A DNA stretch of 64,000 bases from Fervidibacter sinensis. Lineage in GTDB: Bacteria; Armatimonadota; Fervidibacteria; Fervidibacterales; Fervidibacteraceae. Made by a program: the position numbers and the translations under genes. Every line of letters begins with the position of its first letter. Within the stretch, counting starts at the first letter, position 1. The stretch is taken from assembly GCA_032161045.1 (NCBI GenBank), contig JAVHTH010000001.1; one strand, 5' to 3'. Positions 1-8,642 of the stretch are shown piece by piece. The notes under the pieces are model-generated. The model saw only the letters and a list, made by a program, of their open reading frames with translations, did not search any database and was not told the origin of the DNA.

Positions 1-508
1 GTCTAACCCAGTCAATATCTTTCGTGAACTTGCCCGGAGCATTTAGTGCTCGTTCCAAGTAGTATGCTGCCAATACGGTGTCGCCCAGTTTGTCATACGC
101 TGTCCAACCCAACCCAAAGAGGAGGCTGAAGTCGTTTGGCGAGCGTTCTAATCCTTGTTCGTAAACTTGAATGCCCAACTTTACCCACCGAAACCGTTGC
201 TGCTCATCCTTTTCCTCCGCTCGCAGGTTGTAAGCAATATGCCATCCAGCGAAATCAAAGGCTTCAGCAAAGGACGGATCTAAGAAAGTCGTGATGCGAA
301 GGAGCGGGAGCACCATCCACCATCTTCCTGTATCTCGGAAAATTTCGGATTGCTGCCACAAAGCTTTTGCCAACAACCTTCCAAGCAAGCGATAGGCATT
401 AGTGCTCTCTGGAACAGCGACCGTAGGCAACCTCAGTTGGACGATGAAAGTAGCAAATGCCCACAATATTGCGAGGATCAAAAGTGGGCGATGCCTTCTC
501 ATACTCAT
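1..508 (-). CDS. TPR-like exported or membrane-anchored protein, 3' end beyond window
   Basis: This open frame runs from ATG at 508 off the window edge, so only the first 169 codons are visible. A hydrophobic stretch after MSMRRHRP (residues about 9-24) looks like a signal peptide or anchor. The region near residues 125-155 reads as a tetratricopeptide-like helix pair (SLLFGLGWTAYDKLGD then AYYLERAL). The ATG overlaps the stop of the upstream permease gene as TGATG, so translation is probably coupled and it is the last visible gene of the minus-strand unit. The function is unknown; a scaffold role for the ABC-like partner genes is inference. Confidence 0.6.
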   Translation of the reverse strand, partial: MSMRRHRPLLILAILWAFATFIVQLRLPTVAVPESTNAYRLLGRLLAKALWQQSEIFRDTGRWWMVLPLLRITTFLDPSFAEAFDFAGWHIAYNLRAEEKDEQQRFRWVKLGIQVYEQGLERSPNDFSLLFGLGWTAYDKLGDTVLAAYYLERALNAPGKFTKDIDWVR

Positions 509-1209
509 CACCCCAGCATTTTAGGCAATTTCCAACTCGTTTGAAGTTGACGGACATACAAGCATATTGAAGCCACCACGAACCAGTAGACTGTCAAGTA
601 AACAGCAGAACCCAACGCAACATCCCAACCCTGCCAACCCTCAAGCAAAACGAATTGCCTTAATTGTTCAACTGCCTGGTATGGCACTATCCAATTCCAA
701 AAATCCAAAAGTGACTTGAACCTCAAGTCCCTAACGAAAGTTCCTGCCTCTACCAACAAGGGAGCTAAGACTATCGTCCCCACAAATCCGATGGTCCACA
801 GAATACGGTATTTATAGAAGCCCTCCTCAAGAAAGTAGATCAAACTAACGACTGAAGATACAAGGAACAAAGTAACCCCAAACTTTAAGTAAGCTAAGAT
901 ATCTATTTCCTTTATCACTATTAGATCATAAACAACCAAGAAGGTCACGCTTATCAATAGAACTGTTAAAGTATAACCAAGAAGCTCTGTATATCTTGAT
1001 ATCGTAGTAATAACGCTAGTAAAGGATAATCCTTTTAACAACACGAATGTAATGAATGTATTATAAACAAGGATTAATGACCAGAATATTGATAGAAAGC
1101 TTATTCTTAGATTCGTTAAGGTAACATTATACACAAGTATCTGACTGAGGACTGAAATGATAATGATATAGAGTAAAGTAACGAAAGGAAAGTACTGACT
1201 TCGTTTCAT
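508..1209 (-). CDS. ABC-2-like membrane permease, 233 aa
   Basis: The protein has about six hydrophobic segments (starting near residues 8, 38, 76, 105, 135 and 203) and little soluble domain, as in ABC-2 type transport permeases. It starts at ATG 1209, overlapping the stop of the ATPase-like gene by an ATGA junction, and its own stop overlaps the next gene by TGATG. The DNA is visibly more AT-rich than the surroundings, with many ATA, TTA and AAT codons, which suggests a different origin or relaxed selection. Assignment to ABC-2 rests on topology and the neighbouring ATPase-like gene, not on a diagnostic motif. Substrate unknown. Confidence 0.6.
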   Translation of the reverse strand: MKRSQYFPFVTLLYIIIISVLSQILVYNVTLTNLRISFLSIFWSLILVYNTFITFVLLKGLSFTSVITTISRYTELLGYTLTVLLISVTFLVVYDLIVIKEIDILAYLKFGVTLFLVSSVVSLIYFLEEGFYKYRILWTIGFVGTIVLAPLLVEAGTFVRDLRFKSLLDFWNWIVPYQAVEQLRQFVLLEGWQGWDVALGSAVYLTVYWFVVASICLYVRQLQTSWKLPKMLG

Positions 1210-1640
1210 AACTTTATATTCCTCCTTCGTGAAATAAGGTTGACAATTTTGTTATAGTTGTTGTAAATAGATTTATCAGGGAATTCTATATGTGGTAACG
1301 ATTGGATGATAGTGTTGGCATTGTAAGTATGAGGTCGGAAAGTGTTATGAGTGATTAGCACCGTCGGAGCAGGAAATGAATCCACTGAACCTGACTGGAA
1401 AATGTAATTGACGAGGCCTCGTTGGAGTGCTTGGCGTGGAGGCATATTGTATATCCAGATTTCCCCGCTATCAGGAAGCGTAAAACCGCAAAGGGTGTTC
1501 ATAACGGCCAAAGCATCTTGGTAATCGCCCATGATCCCTATACGCTCTCCTTCTTCAACAGTTAGTGTCAGACCATCCACTATGGGATAACCGTCAACTT
1601 TGACCACCAGATCCCGAATTTCCATCGCGATCATACACAT
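1206..1640 (-). CDS. Degenerate, internally shortened ABC transporter ATP-binding protein
   Basis: The N-terminus is typical of an ABC ATPase: MEIRDLVVKVDGYPIVDGLT, a GERIGIMG strand, then LCGFTLPDSGEIWIYN. Where Walker A (GxxGxGKST) should follow, the sequence reads GIMGDYQDALAVMNTLCG with no Lys-Ser/Thr. After a short stretch ending IFQSGS the protein jumps to PTVLITHN, resembling the H-loop, so the LSGGQ signature and Walker B are missing. At 144 aa it is far below the usual 210-300. The ATG at 1640 overlaps the stop of the molybdenum-hydroxylase gene as TGATG; a GTG at 1643 and an ATG at 1625 are alternatives. It cannot hydrolyse ATP by the normal mechanism. It is either a decaying gene or a non-catalytic subunit. 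Confidence 0.6.
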   Translation of the reverse strand: MCMIAMEIRDLVVKVDGYPIVDGLTLTVEEGERIGIMGDYQDALAVMNTLCGFTLPDSGEIWIYNMPPRQALQRGLVNYIFQSGSVDSFPAPTVLITHNTFRPHTYNANTIIQSLPHIEFPDKSIYNNYNKIVNLISRRRNIKL

Positions 1641-3850
1641 CACACCTTTTCTTTAGCGGCTTCTTTGGCAAGGACCAGTCTTTCCGGTGTGATGGGCACT
1701 TCACGCACCCATATCCTTGTTGCATCTGCGATAGCGCTCGCAACTGCGGCTAAGCCTGCAGTGATTGGAGGTTCTCCAACTCCTTTCACCCCATAAGGTC
1801 CATGCCTGGAAGAAAACTCTAACAAGGAAGTACTGACTTGTAAAGGCACATCGGTAATTGTTGGGATTTGGTAATCAGCTAAGTCTGGATTAATCAATCT
1901 CCCCTGCTCGTCGTATTTCATTTCCTCCATAGTCGCCCACGAGATTGACTGAGTGATAGCACCTTCCACCTGCCCTTCACATAATACTGGGTTAACAATG
2001 CGACCAACATCTAATGCTTGGATAGACTCAAGTATGCTGACATTTCCTGTCTCCTCATCCACGCGGACTTTAACCGCTTGGGCGAAGACACTAATATCGG
2101 ATGGATCTGCTCCAAAGCTTCCTTTTCCTGCGATAGGACCCGATTGAGACCTCATTGCCGCACGAGCAATTTCCGCGTAACTTAAAATTTTTTCGGGGTC
2201 ACTCTTGACCCAAACCTGCTTATTGCCCCATTCTAAATCCTCAACTTTGGCTTCCAATTGATTGGCAGCAACCTCAAGGATTTGACGCAATGCGTCTTCG
2301 GCTGCTCTCTTTGCTGCATTACCAACGCTAAAAGTTATGGTGCTTCCGCCACTGGGAGGCGAAAATGGCGCAGAATCAGTGTCTCCTCTAACAAAGGTCA
2401 CATCCTCGTAATTCACCCCCAAAGTTTCTGCAACAATTTGCGATATACCTGTCTCACTTCCTGTGATGTCCATCATCCCACAAAAAACTTTTACCGAGCC
2501 GTCTTCATGCAGGGAAACGAAAACTGCCGCTGGTGAAGAAGCGTTCTGCCAATGCCCTAAAGCGATGCCCCAACCTTCGTTCTCGCCTTTCTCCCGATTG
2601 AACCAATTTGCTTTTTCCACTACTGCCAGTAGTGTTTCTTTAAACCCATGCTCATCTCTTAAGTTCTTGAGGCGCAACTCCACTGGGTCTATACCCAACT
2701 CGGCTGCAATCCGATTAAGTTGAGTTTCTCCCGCAAAGATAATCTGTGGGAAACCAGGGGCTCTATACGCGCCTGCCGGAGGAGTGTTAGTAGCGACTTC
2801 ATATGCATCCCACTTTACATGCGGGATTTTATAAAGGCGAGCAAAAGCGCCTGTCGCCCATGCCGCGCCTCCACCAACCCCGACATTCCACAAGGCATAA
2901 GCATAGCGAGCAACGATGGTCCCATCCTTTTTGACCCCCGTTTTAATCCTCACATACAAACCTGGCGCAGGGTTCGCATCTAATAGGTCCTCCTCACGGG
3001 TGTAAACCACTTTTGCTGGTCGGCGCGTGAACAGGCTCAAAAGGACCGCGTAGACATCCGTGATGCCACCATATTTCCCACCAAATCCGCCTCCAATCGT
3101 CATCCCAATCACATTAATCCGGGAAAGCGGGATCCCCAAGGACCTTGCAATATTGCTTCGGACGGCGAAAATCCCTTGAGTTGAAGTCCAAACAGTGATT
3201 TTCCCTCTCTCGTCAACAGATGCTATTGTCACTTGAGGTTCAAGGTAAGTCTGGTGGACGCGATGGATGTAGAATTCGTCCTCAAAGACATAATCGCTTT
3301 CAGCAAAGCCCTGCTCTATATTTCCTTCCTCGTGGTGATCTTCCGAAACGACATTGTAAAGCAACTCACCGTTTGGTCCTTGCACAGGTTCCCGGTCTTC
3401 CCAAATCAAAGGCGCTCCTTCTTTGACCGCCTCACGAGGGTCAGTCACCGCTGGAAGGGGTTCATATTCCACTTCAACCAGAGATGCCGCTTCTTTCGCC
3501 GCTTCTAGGGTTTCCGCTCCCACTAAGGCAACCTTCTCTCCGAAAAACCTAACCTTGTCGCTTGCGAAAAGCCTCCGAATTCTTTGGGCAGCATGGACTT
3601 CCTCTTCAACAACCAAGGCGTAGTCTTTGCTCAATTGCTCCTGAGTGATGATAGCCACGACACCAGGCACCTTCCAAGCTTTACTGGTATCAATTCGTTT
3701 GATACGAGCGTGAGCGTATGGACTTCGGACAAAAGCACCATAAATCATTCCGGGAAGAGTTAAATCCGCCGTATAGAGAGCACGACCTGTCACTTTTTCT
3801 ATCGCGTCAGTTCTCACAACGCTCTTGCCAATTACCCGAAATTCTCCCAC
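1640..3850 (-). CDS. Xanthine dehydrogenase family, molybdopterin-binding subunit, 736 aa
   Basis: This is the large subunit of a molybdenum hydroxylase (xanthine dehydrogenase / aldehyde oxidase / CO dehydrogenase superfamily), which hydroxylates a carbon centre at a Mo-pterin cofactor. Visible signatures are the N-terminal VTGRALYTADL region, TYLEPQ (about 201-206), the glycine-rich GGGFGGKYGG (253-262), AYRAPGFPQ, and near the C-terminus GVKGVGEPP, whose Glu (about 693) matches the catalytic residue. Length is normal. The CO-dehydrogenase-type active-site loop is not evident, so the substrate may be a purine, aldehyde or other heterocycle. It lies 23 bases after the FAD subunit gene. No small 2Fe-2S subunit is encoded nearby. 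Confidence 0.92.
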   Translation of the reverse strand: MGEFRVIGKSVVRTDAIEKVTGRALYTADLTLPGMIYGAFVRSPYAHARIKRIDTSKAWKVPGVVAIITQEQLSKDYALVVEEEVHAAQRIRRLFASDKVRFFGEKVALVGAETLEAAKEAASLVEVEYEPLPAVTDPREAVKEGAPLIWEDREPVQGPNGELLYNVVSEDHHEEGNIEQGFAESDYVFEDEFYIHRVHQTYLEPQVTIASVDERGKITVWTSTQGIFAVRSNIARSLGIPLSRINVIGMTIGGGFGGKYGGITDVYAVLLSLFTRRPAKVVYTREEDLLDANPAPGLYVRIKTGVKKDGTIVARYAYALWNVGVGGGAAWATGAFARLYKIPHVKWDAYEVATNTPPAGAYRAPGFPQIIFAGETQLNRIAAELGIDPVELRLKNLRDEHGFKETLLAVVEKANWFNREKGENEGWGIALGHWQNASSPAAVFVSLHEDGSVKVFCGMMDITGSETGISQIVAETLGVNYEDVTFVRGDTDSAPFSPPSGGSTITFSVGNAAKRAAEDALRQILEVAANQLEAKVEDLEWGNKQVWVKSDPEKILSYAEIARAAMRSQSGPIAGKGSFGADPSDISVFAQAVKVRVDEETGNVSILESIQALDVGRIVNPVLCEGQVEGAITQSISWATMEEMKYDEQGRLINPDLADYQIPTITDVPLQVSTSLLEFSSRHGPYGVKGVGEPPITAGLAAVASAIADATRIWVREVPITPERLVLAKEAAKEKV

Positions 3851-3873
3851 CTTGAGTTACCCCCTTTAAAAGT

Positions 3874-4746
3874 TCACCCTTGGGCGATTGCCCTCTCATA
3901 CGCTTCTCTCACGACTCGCTTAGCGATTCGGTAGACCATAATTCGCCGATATTCGGCAGTTCCTCTTTGGTCAGTAATTGGACTACTTGCTGCTTGCGCC
4001 AACTTTGCTATTTCATCCAACAAATTTTCGTCAACCACATTGCCTTTCAATTTCTCCTCCGCTTCATAAACCCTGATCGGAGTAGGAGCAACTGAGCCAA
4101 AAGCAAGGCGTGCATCAGTAATGCTGCCCTCTTCGTCAACCACAACTAACGCTGCTGCGTTTACAATTGCGATATCCATATAACGGCGGACCGACAACTT
4201 ATAGAAACTCCAACCAACCTTGCCTGAAGGGACAGGTGATATAACCTCGGTGAGCAATTCGTCCGGCTGGCGAACTGTTTCTCCCGGGCCCACGAAGAAC
4301 TCCCTAAGCGGTATCACCCGTTCCGCACCTTTGCGAGCAAGTCTCACCGATGCGTCCAAAACCAACAGAGCAGGGAGCGTATCACCAGCGGGTGACGCAG
4401 TGCATATGTTTCCTCCGATCGTCGCCAAGTTGCGAACTTGCAATGAACCAACCTTTCCGGCTGCCTCTGCAAGTATAGGGAGTTTTTCACGAATGATGGG
4501 AGAAGTTTCTAACTCCCGCATAGTGGTTCGGCTACCGATGCAAATTTGACCGTTCGTAACTTCCATTCCAGTAAAAGGCGGACATAAGGGAATCTCAACC
4601 ACTAATTCAGGTTTCAACTTCCCTCGCTCCATAAACAGCACAAGGTCTGTGCCTCCCGCTAATGCTCTCGCTCTTTCACCATACTCCGCAAATATGTCCA
4701 AAGCCTCATCCAACCCCTTCGGCGCACAATAATCAAACCAATGCAC
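3874..4746 (-). CDS. Molybdenum hydroxylase FAD-binding subunit, 290 aa
   Basis: This is the medium subunit of the same enzyme, which passes electrons from the Fe-S centres to FAD. It has the two FAD pyrophosphate motifs of the family, AGGTDLV (about 30-36) and TIGGNICTASPAGDTLPALL (about 109-128), and the typical 290-residue length. It is the first gene of the pair and probably of the whole downstream unit to position 1. The start at MHWFDYCAP is the usual beginning for the family. In most relatives a gene for a 2Fe-2S subunit of about 160 aa sits beside it. Here the next gene upstream is an unrelated exported protein, so the third subunit must be encoded elsewhere. Confidence 0.92.
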   Translation of the reverse strand: MHWFDYCAPKGLDEALDIFAEYGERARALAGGTDLVLFMERGKLKPELVVEIPLCPPFTGMEVTNGQICIGSRTTMRELETSPIIREKLPILAEAAGKVGSLQVRNLATIGGNICTASPAGDTLPALLVLDASVRLARKGAERVIPLREFFVGPGETVRQPDELLTEVISPVPSGKVGWSFYKLSVRRYMDIAIVNAAALVVVDEEGSITDARLAFGSVAPTPIRVYEAEEKLKGNVVDENLLDEIAKLAQAASSPITDQRGTAEYRRIMVYRIAKRVVREAYERAIAQG

Positions 4747-4866
4747 AGTTTCAGCCTCCTCTTATCCAAGGACTTTTGACCAACAAAAAATGATAGCCAG
4801 TTTTCCTTTGAGTGTAAAGTGAATCCCTTTGCAAAAACGAACGAATTTCCAAACAATTCCGCCTAT

Positions 4867-5979
4867 TCAAAATGCCCAACGCCATCGGACGGATACTGTA
4901 GCTCTTCTCGCTGCAACTGTAGTCCATTTATCAACTCCCAGCAAAAATTGCAGCCTTGTCGTGGCAACGCCTACTTGCCAGAAAATTGGTCGCTCGTTCA
5001 TCAAAATCCAAGCTCGTTTTCCGTTCCCAATTGAAAAACCGTAACCAATACCAATGCGCCAATCTCTTTCTCTCTTAGCCGTCAAAATCCAATCGCTTTT
5101 GCCTTGCTGCAGAGCAACGCCAATAGTCCAGACTTGTCTTGCTTTCATTTTCAACGAAACTTTCCCAATGCGCCCTTGTAAAAACGGAACAGCGTGGAGA
5201 AACCCATCAGCATCAGGCTCAACCTTGTTGGTTGCAACCTCTGCCGTGATCTCTTGCAAATTCCGTTGCCAAATCTTGCTGAAAACATTTTCTCCCCAAA
5301 TTCCGAACTTGATTCGTCTGCTAATCGGTGCAACGGCGGAAAAGTCTATTGTCATACCATTGCCCCTCGCCTCATTTGAAGGCAACCCTCTCGTTGTCAA
5401 CAGGTGAAGGTCACCATCAAACTGCCCCAACCACATCTGTCCAGTTAATTTCCCTTTTTGCAACCTGTGAATCCTGAGCCAATGCAATGCAACCGAAATT
5501 TGACCTTGATTGTGCTTTAACGGGATTGCATATTCAAGAGTCCAACGGCGAAGAAAAGTCCGGTTTAAGGATGCGTTGACATTGTAAACCTTCCGTGCAT
5601 CAACCCCAACGGACATTGAGTCCAAGTAAAGTTGGGCTGCATCCTTGTTGCCATCGTAGAAATCTGCCTTACCGTATCCGTGGCGCAAAGTCCAACGGCG
5701 GTATGAAAGAGCAAAATCTTTCAGGCGGTAGTTGGCAAAATAGGCGTAATCGTCGCTGAATTTCTTTGACGGAAGTCGTTCATCATCGCCCAATTTCAGA
5801 GGCAGGACATTATTGTCGGCACGGATAAGGGTTCTGGTTTCAACTTGCAAGCGATTTGGAAATTTAGGCTCATTGAGCAAACCCGCCACTTGTTCTGCTG
5901 CTGTCCATGAAGGTGGCAATGTGATCGTTTGACTGTGTCCAAAATAACCTTGCAACACTAATACACAAATCATCAGCAC
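4867..5979 (-). CDS. Exported beta-rich protein, possible outer-membrane beta-barrel, 370 aa
   Basis: The protein starts at GTG 5979 (an in-frame TAA lies a few codons upstream) with a short hydrophobic leader, LMICVLVLQGYFGHSQ, read as a signal peptide. The rest alternates polar and hydrophobic residues in amphipathic strands rich in Trp, Arg and Gly. It ends in SVRWRWAF: a terminal Phe preceded by alternating aromatics is a common signal for outer-membrane barrel insertion. I recognise no family. It sits downstream of the lipoprotein gene across a hairpin and 120 bases upstream of the molybdenum-hydroxylase pair on the same strand. A barrel is an inference from strand pattern and C-terminus. 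Confidence 0.55.
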   Translation of the reverse strand: MLMICVLVLQGYFGHSQTITLPPSWTAAEQVAGLLNEPKFPNRLQVETRTLIRADNNVLPLKLGDDERLPSKKFSDDYAYFANYRLKDFALSYRRWTLRHGYGKADFYDGNKDAAQLYLDSMSVGVDARKVYNVNASLNRTFLRRWTLEYAIPLKHNQGQISVALHWLRIHRLQKGKLTGQMWLGQFDGDLHLLTTRGLPSNEARGNGMTIDFSAVAPISRRIKFGIWGENVFSKIWQRNLQEITAEVATNKVEPDADGFLHAVPFLQGRIGKVSLKMKARQVWTIGVALQQGKSDWILTAKRERDWRIGIGYGFSIGNGKRAWILMNERPIFWQVGVATTRLQFLLGVDKWTTVAARRATVSVRWRWAF

Positions 5980-6034
5980 CCATCGTCTCAGATCTTTCCA
6001 CCGTCCTTACACCCTTTGGCAGATGAAGCGGCAA

Positions 6035-6058
6035 GGGGCGAGGTGTTTGCCTCGCCCC
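6035..6058 (-). terminator. GC-rich hairpin after the lipoprotein gene
   Basis: A perfect 9-bp stem (GGGGCGAGG / CCTCGCCCC) with a 6-base loop lies between the lipoprotein stop at 6068 and the next minus-strand start at 5979. There is no clear T-tract after it in the minus direction, so it may attenuate or protect the 3' end rather than terminate strongly. Confidence 0.4.
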
Positions 6059-6067
6059 CATCTTTTG

Positions 6068-8269
6068 CTACCTTCGGCTCATTCGTGAACGAGGTAGGAT
6101 TGACTGCAGCGTCTCAAATGTCCCGTCGTTGTATTTGACAATCATTGTTTTGCCCAAATCAACACCCAAACTTTGTGCTTCCCCAATTTGCGCTACCGTT
6201 TGCCCTTGAGCCGTTTTGATTGTTCCCGTTGCCGGCTGCCCTTCTTGGAAACTCACTTGCACTTTGAAGTTAGAAGGCGAGTGAGCCAAGTTCAAAGCAC
6301 CGTTGGCAATGTCCGCTTCGTTTCCAACAAATTTCCAGTTGCCGACAAAAGCACCTGCCAGTTTCTGAGTGCCCTGATTTAAGGTCAACTCTATGGTGAT
6401 CGTTTGGGGAGTTGAGGTTGTGGAGATGGACACGCTCAATGGGCTTCCAACAGTCGGCTTCCAATCACCGCTCAGACTGAAAGTGAGTTTAACTTGTTCA
6501 GAAGCCGTTGCTGCACCTAAACCTTCATAGAAGGCGTTGAGGTTCCCTTGAAAGGTCAGCGTTGGGGAAGTGTAGTTCAGTTTACCGCTCAAACGACGGG
6601 GAATAGCATTTTCTTCGTCAATGACAAAATCAGAAACTTGGGCATTGCTCAGGCTCAAGGTAATTCCTGACGCTTGCAAGGTTGCAGAGATGCTGCCTAA
6701 TTTAGGCATCATATCACCCCATTCGTCTTGCCACTGCGGAGGTGTTGGCTCCATTTCAATTGTCCCGTTAAGGGTTAAACTTGCAGGCTTGCTGGTCTGG
6801 GTAGCAACTTTCAGGTTCGTGAGAGCGATCTTTTGGACCATGCGGTCACCGTTAACAACAGTTGTGACCACTTCCAACTTCTCCACTTGTGCAGTCCCAA
6901 ACTGAGAAGATAAAGCGCCTGAGAAACTGATCTTTGAATACTCCGGCTCTGAAGTGCTTCCAGAAGCAACCACGCCAGAAACATTTCCGTTAAAGGAAAT
7001 TGGCTTGTTGAGTTCTTTGTCTCGGATGGTGATGTTCAAAGCAATAGCAGTGGGAATACCTTGAGAGTCGGTCGTGAATGTCAATTCTCCGTCATACTGC
7101 ACTGTTGGGTCATTTTGCTTACGAACTGTCAAGGTATAAACTCCAGCCGCTGGACTGAATTCAAAGGCTTCCATGGGGCGTTGAGATGCAATGGTGAGCA
7201 CCATACCTTGGGTTTCACCGACTTTGGAGGTCACCCTCCATGTTTTGTCGTCAGTGTTGCCAACTCGTTCCAACTCCCCAAAGGAAACTTCCTCGTAAGC
7301 ACCAGGTGGTTCGCCTTCCAATGCACCTAAGGCTCTGATAGGGAAGTCCATCCGTTCCCCAAAATCCTCTGCCACTTTGATTTCATTGCTGATAACCCGT
7401 TGCTGTTCTTCAACTGCATTTTGAATTGTCACAACCTCATTCTCGCCGATGCCAATGAGGGTTGAACTGAAATCACGAAGCATCTGGACAATAGATTTGG
7501 CAATGGCTACATCGCCCGTAGGAGCAGGGAGATTGTTTTGCTGGTCTTCCACCTTTTCGGCAACCTGTGAGGCTGGAGGAACTTCTTTAAGTCCCTCGCC
7601 AAAATTCAACGGGATCGGAGAATCTTCTGCACCTGCAATTAGATTGAGTTGGGCAAGTTGGGAAACAATTTTACGGACTTCGGAAATGATGACTGAAATG
7701 GCATTGGGGGAGAAATCCAAAATGTTTTGAGTTTTCGCCACAAAGACGATTTGCTCTGTAGCCAGCGTTGTTGCTGCATCCAAATTGACGCCGACTTTCC
7801 CTTCTTTTGGCACATCCGCAACAATGGTTGACAGCCTCAATGTTCCACCTTCCACCGATTTCTCCGCAATCACTACGACATCTTTACCCACAGCGTTAGC
7901 GGGTAATTGGAGCGTGTAACGACCGTTGTTGTCCGTTTGAGTAGTTGCAATTGGAGTTGTCACAGTCTGCGGCACATTTGGCCAGATAAACGCCTTGACT
8001 GTTGCATTAGCGACTGCTTGTCCCGTTAAGGCTTGAGCCTCAGCAACGCTGATGAGCAAAGACGCCAAGCGTTGCAAAAACGAAGGTGCTTGAGCGACAG
8101 GAGTCCCTTGCGGCGCCGTCACTGTGCCCGAGATTTTAGGCGTCGGAGAAGATCCACCACCTCCACCGCCACATCCGCAGAGAAGGACGGCACTTAAGGC
8201 AACGAAAAGGGTAACAGCAACAGTGAACACTACGAGTGTCCGAAATTTCCACGCCCCCTGGGGAAACAT
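6068..8269 (-). CDS. Large lipoprotein with a beta-sandwich region, 733 aa
   Basis: The start is ATG 8269, preceded by GGAGGTGA at ideal spacing; the open frame extends further upstream but lacks such a site. The leader has positive residues (WKFR), a long hydrophobic core and a possible lipobox ending LLCGC, followed by a run of six glycines. Residues about 80-160 (GQAVANATVKAFIWPN ... DNNGRYTLQLPA) resemble a carboxypeptidase-regulatory-like or Ig-like domain that often displays repeats on surface proteins. The remainder is Thr/Ser-rich beta strand, including two stretches that each end a NG.I.. strand, without recognised enzyme motifs. Probably anchored to the envelope and extended outward. 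Function unknown. Confidence 0.7.
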   Translation of the reverse strand: MFPQGAWKFRTLVVFTVAVTLFVALSAVLLCGCGGGGGGSSPTPKISGTVTAPQGTPVAQAPSFLQRLASLLISVAEAQALTGQAVANATVKAFIWPNVPQTVTTPIATTQTDNNGRYTLQLPANAVGKDVVVIAEKSVEGGTLRLSTIVADVPKEGKVGVNLDAATTLATEQIVFVAKTQNILDFSPNAISVIISEVRKIVSQLAQLNLIAGAEDSPIPLNFGEGLKEVPPASQVAEKVEDQQNNLPAPTGDVAIAKSIVQMLRDFSSTLIGIGENEVVTIQNAVEEQQRVISNEIKVAEDFGERMDFPIRALGALEGEPPGAYEEVSFGELERVGNTDDKTWRVTSKVGETQGMVLTIASQRPMEAFEFSPAAGVYTLTVRKQNDPTVQYDGELTFTTDSQGIPTAIALNITIRDKELNKPISFNGNVSGVVASGSTSEPEYSKISFSGALSSQFGTAQVEKLEVVTTVVNGDRMVQKIALTNLKVATQTSKPASLTLNGTIEMEPTPPQWQDEWGDMMPKLGSISATLQASGITLSLSNAQVSDFVIDEENAIPRRLSGKLNYTSPTLTFQGNLNAFYEGLGAATASEQVKLTFSLSGDWKPTVGSPLSVSISTTSTPQTITIELTLNQGTQKLAGAFVGNWKFVGNEADIANGALNLAHSPSNFKVQVSFQEGQPATGTIKTAQGQTVAQIGEAQSLGVDLGKTMIVKYNDGTFETLQSILPRSRMSRR

Positions 8270-8642
8270 CTTTAACTCACCTCCAAAGTTTTTTGCGGCA
8301 TGAACTTTCCAAAGGCAATCGCTCGCCTTAAAAAGTTTCGGTTCACGAACAGCAAAACTATAGCATGGTTGTTTGGATTCAGCAACGCTAAATGCCACAT
8401 GAACACTTGGAAGCAAAGAAACGCCGCTTATGCAAGATGCTTTACAGTAAGGGCAAATATCCCGATGAGCGAAAAATTTGGTGAGGGCGAACTTCTGGTG
8501 AGCCGAAGTTGAAAGTAAACATCTTCGGATGCGAACATCCTTGCAAGCAGAAATTTTCGGTCATGCAGGAGCACGACCCATCGATAAGAGCCTCTCTCCA
8601 ACGAGGCATGGGATTTCTGTAAAGCCTATTCCCCCAAAAACT
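8270..8642. other. Intergenic gap between glyQ and the lipoprotein gene
   Basis: This 373-base stretch has no supported gene. It contains a short hairpin (GCCTC...GAGGC near 8590-8608) without a T-tract, and presumably the promoter for the lipoprotein gene, for which I see no convincing -35/-10 pair. Confidence 0.5.
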
